A stretch of 43,608 nucleotides of DNA, from contig CALBBQ010000030.1 of assembly GCA_937926785.1 (NCBI GenBank), positions 1-43,608 of the forward strand, written 5' to 3'. Each line of letters opens with the position of its first letter. Position 1 is the first letter of the stretch. The translations under genes and the position numbers were made by a program. Positions 8,226 to 17,659 of the stretch are shown piece after piece. The notes beneath the pieces are model-generated. The model was not told the DNA's origin and did no database searches. It saw only the letters and a program-made list of their open reading frames with translations. Source of the DNA: an uncultured Bacteroidales bacterium (GTDB lineage: Bacteria > Bacteroidota > Bacteroidia > Bacteroidales > Tenuifilaceae).

Positions 8226-9656
8226 ATGTTAAATAGGTTCTTTCTAATTCTTGTGCTTGCAGCTTGTGTAGCTGCCTCGCCTGCACAGCAGAGCAACTCG
8301 ATGTTCCTGATGCACCGCATACCCCAGTCGAACTTTACAAATCCTGCCGTTCAAATTGATTGCCCAATATACGTGGGGTTACCGTTGCTGTCGTCGCTTC
8401 ACCTGAATTTAAACTCCACAGGTTTTGCCTATAACGATATTGCTACCGGTTCACCATCAGCCAATCTTCCGGCTCTTGTTTCGCAGATGCATAGCTGGGA
8501 CTACCTTTCAGGTGAGATCCATTACACTCCCTTATCGTTTGGTTTCATGTACGACAACGATCGCTATTTCAACTTTGCATGGACCGAGAGGGTTGAAACA
8601 AAGCTTTTTGTTTCCAAGCGGCTGATGTCGCTTTTTGCCAATGGTAACACCCAGTACGTTGGGCCCGGACTAACCACATCGAATCCCGGGGTGAATGGTT
8701 TCTACTACCGGGAGCTATCGTTTGGCTACGCCAGGCGTATGCAAGCTCACCTGCTGGTTGGTGCGCATGCCAAGCTGCTGTTCGGCCTTGCCGGCCTTTT
8801 TACCCGCAGGAATAGGATAGATATTGAGGTAAATCCCCTTACCCACAATATTGATGCTACCTGGAGCCCTAGGGTCGATGTGGCTTACCCACTTTCGGTC
8901 TCCACCGATGCAACAGGCAATGTTACCGGCGTGTCGGCCGGGCAGTTCAGCCCCCTGCCATTCTTTCTGAACTTTAGCAATCCCGGCTTGGCCTTCGATG
9001 TGGGCTTCATCAAACACGGCGATCCCATAACCTGGAGTGGCAGTGTGCTGGACTTGGGTTTTATCTGGTGGTTGAAGCAAACAACCCGATTCAACAATAA
9101 TGGGCATTTTGTTTACCGAGGTGCCACCCCGTCCGATCTTGCTAACCCAGGTGCATACATCGACATGTTGGTCGACTCCATCAACAACCAGTTGCAGTTT
9201 AGCTATGCCAAATCGGGGTTTGTAACCCTGTTAAACCCCAAGGCCTTTCTGGGCGCATCGTATAGCATATCGCCGCGCTTGCAGGCGGCTGGGCATCTGA
9301 GGACGGAGTGGTATCCGGGTCGCCCGGTTATAGGACTTACCCTATCGGCTACAGCCCTCGCCAGGAAGGGTAGCTCGCTATCGCTCACCTATTCCATTCT
9401 GAGCGGTTCCTTTGCTAACATCGGTGCCGCCTTTAACATTGGGGGCGAACGGTTTCAGTTCTACATGCTATCCGATAACCTGCTGGCCCCCTTTTACCCG
9501 GAGAGGGTAAGAAATGCCAACTTAAGGTTTGGCTTTAACCTTTTCTGGGGTTGCACGCAAAAGAAAAAGAAGGTGAACGTACCCGCCTCAACCGGTTGTG
9601 GCTGTTTTTGGAACTGGAACCTCAACGAAAAGCGTAAGCATCATGGGGTAAAATAG
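8226..9656 (+). CDS. Outer-membrane beta-barrel protein, DUF5723-like
   Basis: 476 residues with a signal peptide (MLNRFFLILVLAACVAASPAQ). The body opens with SMFLMHRIPQSNFTNPAVQ, a pattern typical of the DUF5723 family of Bacteroidota, and then alternates aromatic beta-strands with many Gly and Asn turns, consistent with a barrel. The C-terminus has a lysine-rich and Cys-containing tail (FWGCTQKKKK ... STGCGC). The family has no established function. It probably forms a unit with the lipoprotein gene in front. Confidence 0.75.
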   Translation: MLNRFFLILVLAACVAASPAQQSNSMFLMHRIPQSNFTNPAVQIDCPIYVGLPLLSSLHLNLNSTGFAYNDIATGSPSANLPALVSQMHSWDYLSGEIHYTPLSFGFMYDNDRYFNFAWTERVETKLFVSKRLMSLFANGNTQYVGPGLTTSNPGVNGFYYRELSFGYARRMQAHLLVGAHAKLLFGLAGLFTRRNRIDIEVNPLTHNIDATWSPRVDVAYPLSVSTDATGNVTGVSAGQFSPLPFFLNFSNPGLAFDVGFIKHGDPITWSGSVLDLGFIWWLKQTTRFNNNGHFVYRGATPSDLANPGAYIDMLVDSINNQLQFSYAKSGFVTLLNPKAFLGASYSISPRLQAAGHLRTEWYPGRPVIGLTLSATALARKGSSLSLTYSILSGSFANIGAAFNIGGERFQFYMLSDNLLAPFYPERVRNANLRFGFNLFWGCTQKKKKVNVPASTGCGCFWNWNLNEKRKHHGVK

Positions 9657-9760
9657 CTGAGGGTTTATAGCTGTTGGACAAATGCGACTGGCAGGTTGCC
9701 ATTCCGAAAATATCATTACGTTAACCTCACGCGTCAAAAGAAGACGTGCGGGAACGGCTG

Positions 9761-9870
9761 CGTATATGAAACGTTTGGCATTTCAAGGCACTTTCCTGTC
9801 AAGTTACAACTACTTTTGAGACGAGCCAAAACGTTCGATAATCCGCTGACTGCCAAATGTTTTATATACG
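9761..9870 (-). repeat. attC-like palindrome downstream of the methyltransferase gene
   Basis: Two 20-base arms, CGTATATGAAACGTTTGGCA (9761-9780) and TGCCAAATGTTTTATATACG (9851-9870), pair at 18 of 20 positions around a 70-base loop. The outer end abuts GTTGGCAAC (9873-9881), which recurs inverted on the other side of the gene. Arm size and loop size resemble the palindrome at 43376-43489 although the sequence differs, as expected for attC sites, which keep structure and not sequence. The rest of 9657-9894 has no gene. Confidence 0.5.
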
Positions 9871-9881
9871 ATGTTGGCAAC
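9871..9881 (-). repeat. 11-bp terminal inverted repeat, distal end of the methyltransferase unit
   Basis: ATGTTGGCAAC here is the exact reverse complement of GTTGCCAACAT at 10784-10794. The pair brackets the methyltransferase gene as a unit of about 0.9 kb. The R''/R' core boxes at the two ends of an integron cassette are expected to be complementary in this way. Confidence 0.6.
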
Positions 9882-9894
9882 TGTAGTTCTTTTG

Positions 9895-10743
9895 TCATTT
9901 ATTAATCTTTATCCAATACGAACCACCATGTTTCTCTACACCTCTTAGATTCTCATGATTCCAAATCGGAGAAATCAAATCAGAAAGTTCTTTGTCTTCA
10001 AAAATGAAATAGTTTGGTAAAATCGTGTAGTATTTTTCAGGGTTTGCTAATAGATACATTGCTAATCCATATTGTTCAGAATAAAATCTATCGCACATAA
10101 ATTGAGGATAGTCATAGGGCAAATATATATCGTGAATATGAACAATCACTCCTTTTTTCAACCTTGGTAGAATCTCCAAATAAAAGACCATTGAATCAGA
10201 ATTCGGCAAAATCCTATGAGAATTATCCACAAAGAGAATGTCATTTTCATTTAACTCTTCTAAAATATTAAAGTCAATATTCTCAAAAGGTTCTCTTATC
10301 ACCTTATCAGCCAAATTGTCAATCTCTGCACGAGGCATAGGGTCAATCGAGACAATTTGAGTATCTATATTTTGCTCATTTTTTGCTTTAAATGCAACTT
10401 TTGTCGAGTTACCCGAACCTATCTCGATGTATTTTTTAGGTTTAAACTCTGAAATCAATGTATAAATCCCAATAATATCAAGACCTGGCAAGAATCCGTT
10501 ATTCCATGATGGTTTGTTTGAATCAGTCTCTTTATTCGAATCTTGAATTGACCATAGTTTATCCTTGTACGACAAGGCTTTTCCAATCAAATCTTTGTAG
10601 TTATCACGATTTGAATCAATAATCTTATATAAATCCTGATGGGCTGGTTTTCCATGTCCATATCGTGGTTTGAAATCTACTTTATACTCAAGAAATAAAT
10701 TTTGAAATTTTGGGTTCAGAAATCTGTAAATCTGTTTTATCAT
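9895..10743 (-). CDS. Class I SAM-dependent methyltransferase (cassette-borne)
   Basis: 282 residues. The SAM-binding motif I is KYIEIGSGNSTKVA (about 96-109), followed by an acidic motif II region (VSIDPMPR) and ILFVDNSHRI, as in the Methyltransf_24 group that often acts on sugars or small molecules. A conserved LPRLKKGVIVHIHDIYLPYDYP segment follows. The substrate is unknown. Base composition is markedly more A/T-rich than all neighbours and codon use leans to Lys, Ile, Asn and Asp, indicating recent transfer. It is bracketed by an 11-bp inverted repeat, followed by an attC-like palindrome and preceded by an integrase relic, so it is plausibly an integron-type gene cassette. Confidence 0.85.
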   Translation of the reverse strand: MIKQIYRFLNPKFQNLFLEYKVDFKPRYGHGKPAHQDLYKIIDSNRDNYKDLIGKALSYKDKLWSIQDSNKETDSNKPSWNNGFLPGLDIIGIYTLISEFKPKKYIEIGSGNSTKVAFKAKNEQNIDTQIVSIDPMPRAEIDNLADKVIREPFENIDFNILEELNENDILFVDNSHRILPNSDSMVFYLEILPRLKKGVIVHIHDIYLPYDYPQFMCDRFYSEQYGLAMYLLANPEKYYTILPNYFIFEDKELSDLISPIWNHENLRGVEKHGGSYWIKINK

Positions 10744-10783
10744 ATTTTAAAGTTTAATCTGTTGATGTGTCGTTTTTACTATG

Positions 10784-10794
10784 GTTGCCAACAT
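10784..10794 (-). repeat. 11-bp terminal inverted repeat, proximal end of the methyltransferase unit
   Basis: GTTGCCAACAT is the inverted match of 9871-9881. Read in gene direction it is ATGTTGGCAAC, giving a G-TTRGCA core also seen at 43491-43497 (GTTAGCA). It lies between the integrase relic stop (10881) and the methyltransferase start. Confidence 0.6.
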
Positions 10795-10862
10795 ACTTAT
10801 ATGTCTCATAAAATCATTCTTTTATAAAATGGAGGATAGGTCTGTTTTATTATTGTCTTAAA

Positions 10863-10870
10863 CAAATTTA
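10863..10870 (-). promoter_or_regulatory. -7 box (TAAATTTG) upstream of the methyltransferase
   Basis: Minus-strand TAAATTTG matches TAnnTTTG and lies 120 bases before the start codon, between the integrase relic and the repeat at 10784. In integrons a promoter of this kind next to the attachment site drives the first cassette. Confidence 0.4.
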
Positions 10871-10880
10871 AAACAAACTT

Positions 10881-11078
10881 TTACAAATCATCAATCGGGA
10901 CTTTTAATTTTTTGTAAGCTGTTCTGCAAAACATGTGTGTATATTTCTGTTGTTTTACTACTCTTCTGCCCATGCTGCATATTACAAGTTGCTGGCGTAT
11001 GAATGAGGAAGACATACCCCCTATGTACTCAGGGGTTTGGCAATACAAGCTTTGCGCATATTGCCAACCGCCAACCAT
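10881..11078 (-). pseudogene. Tyrosine recombinase/integrase, C-terminal relic B
   Basis: The minus-strand frame ends KKLKVPIDDL-stop and contains QQKYTHMF, matching the EIYTHVS ... KSP(L/I)DDL terminus of IntI/Xer-like recombinases with the catalytic Tyr box. Further upstream the resemblance fades and other frames carry pieces (HSYASNL-like), so several frameshifts have accumulated. The DNA is homologous to relic A at 245-436 over most of its length, so both derive from the same integrase family. The methyltransferase unit lies directly beyond its 3' end. Confidence 0.62.
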
Positions 11079-11122
11079 TAACTACCAGCGCACCTTTCGC
11101 TCCAGTCATGTCCGCGCTGTCG

Positions 11123-11140
11123 GGCTGAGCGGAGTCGAAG
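11123..11140. repeat. GGCTGAGCGGAGTCGAAG-type repeat
   Basis: The complement, CTTCGACTCCGCTCAGCC, is a motif I recognise as recurring in intergenic repeats of many environmental bacteria. It marks the G/C-rich inner part of the repeat pile-up between relic B and grpE; no gene is visible in 11079-11553. Confidence 0.4.
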
Positions 11141-11165
11141 CATCTCCCCCTTTCACCCCTGGACA

Positions 11166-11496
11166 CCGCCCGGGGTGACCCGCTCAAGGCTATCAACCAA
11201 ACCTACCCTTGGCTTAGGATTTCGGCGTTGCGATGCAACGGTTCGGGCAGGTTATTTGGGGTGGCTCATGCGAGCATCGCTTATTTGATGGGCTTAAGCA
11301 GCCAATGGCTAAAGTCATGTGCTAGAGGGTTGCTTAAAAATTGTATGAGCATCTAAAAACCATCAACCACCACCTATAAACGAACAATCACCAACGTTCC
11401 TCCCTTGCTTTTTCCTTTTACATTCTTACACCCAAAGAATCAATTTGCCTGTCACGTTAATGATTATATATGTGACATTTTGGCCGCCCGGGGTGA
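11166..11496 (+). repeat. Pair of 13-bp direct repeats (CCGCCCGGGGTGA)
   Basis: CCGCCCGGGGTGA occurs at 11166-11178 and 11484-11496. The two copies bracket REP-like copy B, which could be a target duplication or the ends of an inserted repeat unit. The perfect match is seen directly; its meaning is inference. Confidence 0.4.
11221..11400. repeat. REP-like dispersed repeat, copy B
   Basis: It shares with copy C the run GGGGTGGCTCATGCG, GCATCGCTTA, an imperfect hairpin (11300-11323 region) and AGGGTTGC (11326-11333). With copy A it shares AGGGTTGCTTAAAAATTG, GAGCATC and the A/C-rich tail ending CACCAACG. No coding potential. Confidence 0.6.
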
Positions 11497-11553
11497 GTGG
11501 AACACTATTTGTTTGCATAACCTGGAATTCTATTGAAATAAAAAATTCGATAT

Positions 11554-12144
11554 ATGAGTAAAAAGCATAAAAAGGAGGAGTTTGAACAGGAGCAAGCTGC
11601 TGAGAAGGTAAATGCTACCGAAACAGCTGAAAGTAATGCACAATCCGAAACAGAGGGGCAAACCCAGAAACAAAAGGCTGAAGAACCTCAAACCGATAGG
11701 GTAGGAGAGCTTACCCAGCAGCTTGAGGAGATGAAGGATAAATACCTGCGGTTAACGGCCGAGTTCGACAACTACCGCAAGCGTACCCTGAAGGAAAAGG
11801 CCGATTTGCTCAGGTATGCATCGGAGGAGGTTCTAAAGGATCTACTTCCGGTGATTGATGACTTAGACCGTGCACTAAAGGCCATAGAAACCGCTAACGA
11901 TATTGGTTCGGTAAAAGAAGGCATTTCGCTCATTGTGAACAAGTTCAACGATTTTCTGAAGGCAAAGGGCGTTAAGGAGATTGAAGCCGTTGGTCAGGAA
12001 CTGGATACCGATTTGCATGAGGCTATCACCAAAATACCCGTACAGGATGATGCCCAGAAAGGGAAAATTGTGGATGTAATCCAGAAAGGTTACCTGCTGC
12101 ACGACAAGGTGATGCGCTACTCAAAAGTGGTGGTTGGGGAGTAA
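11554..12144 (+). CDS. grpE: Nucleotide exchange factor GrpE
   Basis: 196 residues. A low-complexity acidic/Gln N-terminus (to about residue 50) leads into the long helix (ELTQQLEEMKDKYLRLTAEFDNYRKRT) and the C-terminal beta-domain with the signature HEAITKIPVQDDAQKGKIVDVIQKGY. GrpE dimers release ADP from DnaK. It is five bases upstream of dnaJ, forming a grpE-dnaJ operon; dnaK is not in the window. Confidence 0.97.
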   Translation: MSKKHKKEEFEQEQAAEKVNATETAESNAQSETEGQTQKQKAEEPQTDRVGELTQQLEEMKDKYLRLTAEFDNYRKRTLKEKADLLRYASEEVLKDLLPVIDDLDRALKAIETANDIGSVKEGISLIVNKFNDFLKAKGVKEIEAVGQELDTDLHEAITKIPVQDDAQKGKIVDVIQKGYLLHDKVMRYSKVVVGE

Positions 12145-12149
12145 ACTGA

Positions 12150-13313
12150 ATGGCTATGACAACCAAACGTGATTACTACGAAATACTTGGCGTACCGAGG
12201 AATGCCACCAAGGATGAGATAAAAAAGGCTTACCGGCAGATGGCCATTAAGTACCATCCCGATAAAAACCCGGGCAACAAGGAGGCCGAAGAAAAGTTTA
12301 AAGAGGCAGCCGAGGCATACGAAGTGCTCAGCGATGACAACAAGCGTGCCCGGTACGACCAGTTTGGCCATGCGGGAATGGGCAATGGTGCTGGTGGTGG
12401 TTTCTCGCACGACTGGACAATAGAGGATATTTTTGCCCAGTTTGGCGATATTTTTGGCGGACATTTTGGCAGTTTTGGTGGATTTGGCGGTTTTGGCGGC
12501 AGTGGCCGCTCTTCGCGCCGAACCAACAGGGGTACCGACCTGCGGGTTAAGGTGAAGCTATCGCTGAACGATATTGCCAATGGGGTGGAGAAAAAGATCA
12601 AGGTAAACAAGTACGTATCTTGTAAGTCGTGCGGGGGAAGCGGTGCGGCTGGTGGCTCATCGTACAGCACATGTTCAACCTGCAGGGGCTCGGGCTATGT
12701 AACCCGGGTTACCAATACCTTACTCGGTCAGATGCAAACCACCTCGCCCTGCCCCACCTGTAATGGCGAGGGTAAGGTGATTACCAACAAGTGCGTAGCT
12801 TGCGGAGGCGAGGGAGTGGTTCGCGAGGATGAAATCATCACCGTGAAAATACCTGCCGGCGTAGCCGAGGGTATGCAGCTTAACGTACAGGGCAAGGGTA
12901 ACGCCGCTCGCCGTGGTGGTGTACCCGGCGATTTGCTTGTGATGATTGAGGAGGAGAAGCATCCCAACCTGGTACGCGATGGTAACGACCTGATATATAA
13001 CCTGAACATCAGCATTCCCGATGCCATCCTTGGTTCAGCGGTGGAGATCCCGACCGTGGACGGAAAGGTGAAGATAAAGATTGAACCCGGAACGCAGCCC
13101 GGAAAAATACTCCGGTTACGCGGAAAGGGATTGCCCGAGGTGAACAGCTACCAACGGGGCGACTTGCTGGTAGCCGTAAACGTGTATATTCCTAAAAACC
13201 TTTCGCGTGAAGAAAAGTCCATTTTCGAGAAGCTGGCCAAATCGCCCAGCTTTACTCCCAACCCCAACGAAACGGGTTCAATTTTCGACCGGATGCGCGG
13301 CATGTTTGAATAG
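12150..13313 (+). CDS. dnaJ: Chaperone protein DnaJ
   Basis: 387 residues with full domain order: J domain (residues about 7-72, HPD at 36-38), a Gly/Phe-rich linker (about 75-125), a zinc-binding cysteine domain with four CxxCxGxG repeats ([32 protein letters not shown]), and C-terminal substrate-binding domains. It is a type I Hsp40 that delivers unfolded protein to DnaK and stimulates its ATPase. ATGs at codons 1 and 3 are both usable. The next 164 bases to 13477 show no gene or strong terminator. Confidence 0.98.
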   Translation: MAMTTKRDYYEILGVPRNATKDEIKKAYRQMAIKYHPDKNPGNKEAEEKFKEAAEAYEVLSDDNKRARYDQFGHAGMGNGAGGGFSHDWTIEDIFAQFGDIFGGHFGSFGGFGGFGGSGRSSRRTNRGTDLRVKVKLSLNDIANGVEKKIKVNKYVSCKSCGGSGAAGGSSYSTCSTCRGSGYVTRVTNTLLGQMQTTSPCPTCNGEGKVITNKCVACGGEGVVREDEIITVKIPAGVAEGMQLNVQGKGNAARRGGVPGDLLVMIEEEKHPNLVRDGNDLIYNLNISIPDAILGSAVEIPTVDGKVKIKIEPGTQPGKILRLRGKGLPEVNSYQRGDLLVAVNVYIPKNLSREEKSIFEKLAKSPSFTPNPNETGSIFDRMRGMFE

Positions 13314-13477
13314 AGCAACTGGTAGGCCAGACACAGTAGAATTTATCTATGATTATTAATAAGTAAGGTGGGACAGTAGGAAAAGATTAATACTGTTGCT
13401 TCGCTAGTATCTATGGTTTCTGCATATCCTTTACATCAATCTTGGGGTATCATTCTGCTGGTAAGTCAACATGCAAC

Positions 13478-14527
13478 CTAAATGTACCCAAACTTATCGG
13501 CAATGTAGGTAAGATACCATGAGAGCAGAAAAGCAATAACGGGAGCTATAAGCCACATCAGGAAAAACTTTCGAACTGCCGTTTTCCGGAATATATTCCT
13601 TGGGCCGAGGCGTGCAACGCCAATGCCCAGAATGGCTCCCACATTCAGCTGTACCAGCGAGGTGGGAATGCCCTTAACCAGCGATGCTGCCAGGAGCAGC
13701 GAGGCCGAAACCACTGCTATGATCACCGCTTCGATTCGGCCGAACATGAACAGCTCCTTCCCCGTATTTTTAAGTATCTTCTCGCCAAACACAGAACTGC
13801 CAATGCCAAAGCTGGGGGCTACAATCATGGTTGACATGATCATGATGAGCATTAACACTCGGCCTCCCTGGTTTCCCATGCCCAGCTCATTCATGGTCAT
13901 GGAGGTCAGTGGCCCACTGGCATTTGCCACGTTGTTGGCACCAATGGAAAATGCTACGTAAAGCGAGGCAAAAATGATGGCTCCGCGTAGCATGTAGTGA
14001 TCGTTTATTCGACTGGATATGGTGAAACCCCTGCGGCGCAGCGGGGTGTAAATGTACTTGCCTATAACCAGGCAGATGATGAATGCAATGATCGGAAGTA
14101 TAAACCAGGTGGGGATTACCTCGGTAAACAACCTTTTGGAGTTGAATTCATGAAAATAGATGCCCGGAGCCAGTATGGCTAATACAGTGGATTGGCTTGT
14201 AGATTGGGGGACTCCAAAAAGGTTGGCTACTAATAGAGAAATGGATACCGAAAACAGAATGATGGACACCTGCGCATAGTTCATGAGCTCCGGGTTTATC
14301 AAACCTTTGCCCACTGTTTCGGAGGTTGCCTTCCCGGCAATTATGGCACCCAAAAAAACCATCAACCCAAAAAGTGCGGGTATAGAGGTTTTCCGGAGTA
14401 CATTGGCGCCAAATGCCACCGAAAAGGCAGGGCCTGTTCCACTACCACCCATGTTAATGGCCAGGAACATGGATATCAGGAAAGGTACGATGAAGTGGCT
14501 GTTTACCAGTGAGTCCATTTGCGGCAT
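13478..14527 (-). CDS. PiT-family inorganic anion (phosphate/sulfate) transporter
   Basis: About 349 residues and ten or so transmembrane helices. The second PiT repeat carries GANNVANASGP, the family signature with Asn in place of the usual Asp, while the first repeat reads INMGGSGTGPAFSVAFGAN instead of a GANDVAN motif. The family couples Na+ or H+ to uptake of phosphate, or sulfate in the CysP branch. The altered motifs make the substrate uncertain. The frame opens at 14605, but the first 26 residues look non-coding, so the start at 14527 (MPQMDSLVNSHF) or 14518 is preferred. Confidence 0.8.
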   Translation of the reverse strand: MPQMDSLVNSHFIVPFLISMFLAINMGGSGTGPAFSVAFGANVLRKTSIPALFGLMVFLGAIIAGKATSETVGKGLINPELMNYAQVSIILFSVSISLLVANLFGVPQSTSQSTVLAILAPGIYFHEFNSKRLFTEVIPTWFILPIIAFIICLVIGKYIYTPLRRRGFTISSRINDHYMLRGAIIFASLYVAFSIGANNVANASGPLTSMTMNELGMGNQGGRVLMLIMIMSTMIVAPSFGIGSSVFGEKILKNTGKELFMFGRIEAVIIAVVSASLLLAASLVKGIPTSLVQLNVGAILGIGVARLGPRNIFRKTAVRKFFLMWLIAPVIAFLLSWYLTYIADKFGYI

Positions 14528-14617
14528 GTTGTAAAAGCAAACCCAAAAGTAATTCTTTTTGTTATTTAAAAACCCTACTGGCAGGGGGTGCTTGATAAAT
14601 ATCAACGCGAATAAGAA

Positions 14618-14645
14618 TAAGACCTACCGGTATGTGTCGGTGGGT
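14618..14645 (-). terminator. Probable intrinsic terminator of hpt
   Basis: ACCTACCG (14622-14629) pairs with CGGTGGGT (14638-14645), one G-T pair, over an eight-base loop. On the minus strand the hairpin is followed by TCTTATTCTTATT. It lies 22 bases past the hpt stop. Confidence 0.5.
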
Positions 14646-14666
14646 CAAATCAATGCGTATTTATGT

Positions 14667-15215
14667 CTAAATTACGGTGTAAATATCGGGTAGGTTGCGG
14701 CCCAAGCCATCGTAATCCAACCCGTAGCCTACTATGAACTCGTTGGGAATGCTCCGGCCAATGTAATCAATTTTAATTTTACCCTTGTAGGCTTCGGGCT
14801 TGAAGAGTAATGTAGCTACAACTATCTGCCTTGGGCTGAGCTTTGTAAGCTCTTCGTGAAGCTTGGTTAGGGTAATACCAGTATCTACAATATCTTCAAG
14901 GATGATGACTGTTCGGCCCGTAATACCCTCATTTAAACCTAGTAGTTGGTTAACCTTTCCGGTGGTTGAGGTACCCTGGTACGACGATAGTTTAATAAAC
15001 GATATTTCACATGGAAACGTAATGCGTTTCAGTAAATCGGCGGTAAACATAAAAGAACCATTGAGGACGCTTAAGAATAGGGGGATATCCTTGTTCCTGC
15101 CAAAATCGTGGTTAATTTTTGAGGCAAGCAGGTCGATGTCGCTCTGTATCTCCGCCTCGGGGTAGCTTAACCTAAACTCTTTATCCTTTAGCTTAACCTG
15201 TTTCATGGTTCCCAT
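14667..15215 (-). CDS. hpt: Hypoxanthine phosphoribosyltransferase
   Basis: 182 residues, usual length. The PRPP-binding loop is IILEDIVDTGITL (EDIVDTG at 107-113), VLNGSFMF (50-57) is the pyrophosphate-loop region, and SSYQGTST and the C-terminal GYGLDYDGLGRNLPDI box are typical of bacterial HPRT. It salvages hypoxanthine and guanine to IMP and GMP in the cytosol. Met1 or Met4 could be the start. A -7 box lies just upstream and a hairpin just downstream, so it is probably a single-gene transcript. Confidence 0.95.
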   Translation of the reverse strand: MGTMKQVKLKDKEFRLSYPEAEIQSDIDLLASKINHDFGRNKDIPLFLSVLNGSFMFTADLLKRITFPCEISFIKLSSYQGTSTTGKVNQLLGLNEGITGRTVIILEDIVDTGITLTKLHEELTKLSPRQIVVATLLFKPEAYKGKIKIDYIGRSIPNEFIVGYGLDYDGLGRNLPDIYTVI

Positions 15216-15231
15216 TTTTTGAAATAAAACG

Positions 15232-15239
15232 CAAAGTTA
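15232..15239 (-). promoter_or_regulatory. -7 box (TAACTTTG) for hpt
   Basis: Exact TAnnTTTG match on the minus strand, 17 bases before the hpt start. Confidence 0.6.
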
Positions 15240-15270
15240 GCTCGATTTTCGGATAAAGGGAACGATACGA

Positions 15271-15302
15271 TAAAAAATCCCCATTCCTTTTGGGGAATGG
15301 GG
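15271..15302 (-). terminator. Intrinsic terminator of eno
   Basis: CCCCATTCC (15279-15287) pairs perfectly with GGAATGGGG (15294-15302). On the minus strand the stem is followed immediately by ATTTTTTA. It sits 23 bases past the eno stop. Confidence 0.85.
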
Positions 15303-15324
15303 ATTAAAACGGGCAAGGTAGCAG

Positions 15325-17027
<1,703 letters not shown>

Positions 17028-17231
17028 TGTAATTTGCTGATAGTTAAAGATACACCGAAAAAAAATAAGGTGAAACAAATTTGTAGGTTTTCTTTTATGC
17101 CTTGTAACTTGAGAATCGCTAAATTGTTTAAATAACCCCAATCAGGATTTCTAAAGAAATTACATGACCAGCCAGCGGGAAGTTGAAATGTCTCCCACTC
17201 GCGTAGCGTGTGGAAAACGATAAGCATTCAG

Positions 17232-17657
17232 CTACTTACGAGCAATCAGCACGTTACACTTAGCGTTTTCACTAACCTTGTCGGTTACATGCCCCAGGTC
17301 GTTGCCCCATAGCCCGGAGTGCCCCTTGCAGCCCATTACAATCAGGTCAACACCTTTTTTTTCGGCAAACTCAACGATAAGCTTAGCGGGATTTCCTTGC
17401 AGGTGGGCATACTCAATATCAACACCCAGCTCCTTGGACATCAGCCCAAGCTCTTTTTTCAGCTTGGCCGAGAACTTTTCAATCGATTTGGTTTCCTCAT
17501 CAATTTCGGCAACGGTTTCGTGGTAGTAGGGTCTGAAACCGCCAACCCACAGCGCTACCAGTCGTGCTTTTAGGCATTTTGCCAGATGTGCAGCATTGTT
17601 CAGCGCTATTTTGGCACCATCGGAGCCATCGTAGGCCACCAAAATGTGTTTGTACAT
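17232..17657 (-). CDS. Universal stress protein, UspA family
   Basis: 141 residues, a single Usp domain. It starts MYKHILVAYDGSDGAKIAL and ends with the nucleotide-loop region VMGCKGHSGLWGNDLGHVTDKV, spaced as G-x2-G-x9-G of ATP-binding Usp proteins, although the residue after the last Gly is His instead of Ser/Thr. It is two bases downstream of a cation/proton antiporter gene, so it may act as that transporter's soluble regulatory partner; Usp domains are often fused or linked to antiporters. The precise role is not known. Confidence 0.9.
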   Translation of the reverse strand: MYKHILVAYDGSDGAKIALNNAAHLAKCLKARLVALWVGGFRPYYHETVAEIDEETKSIEKFSAKLKKELGLMSKELGVDIEYAHLQGNPAKLIVEFAEKKGVDLIVMGCKGHSGLWGNDLGHVTDKVSENAKCNVLIARK

Positions 17658-17659
17658 AG

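Noticed and set aside
9895..10743. Methyltransferase as part of a restriction-modification or defence system
   Set aside because: No target-recognition domain, DPPY/NPPY-type catalytic motif or partner nuclease is present; it looks like a small-molecule or sugar methyltransferase.
17195..17213. Hairpin CCAC-T-CGC / GCG-T-GTGG after uspA
   Set aside because: The stem has a T-T mismatch and no T-run on the minus strand, so it is not a convincing terminator.
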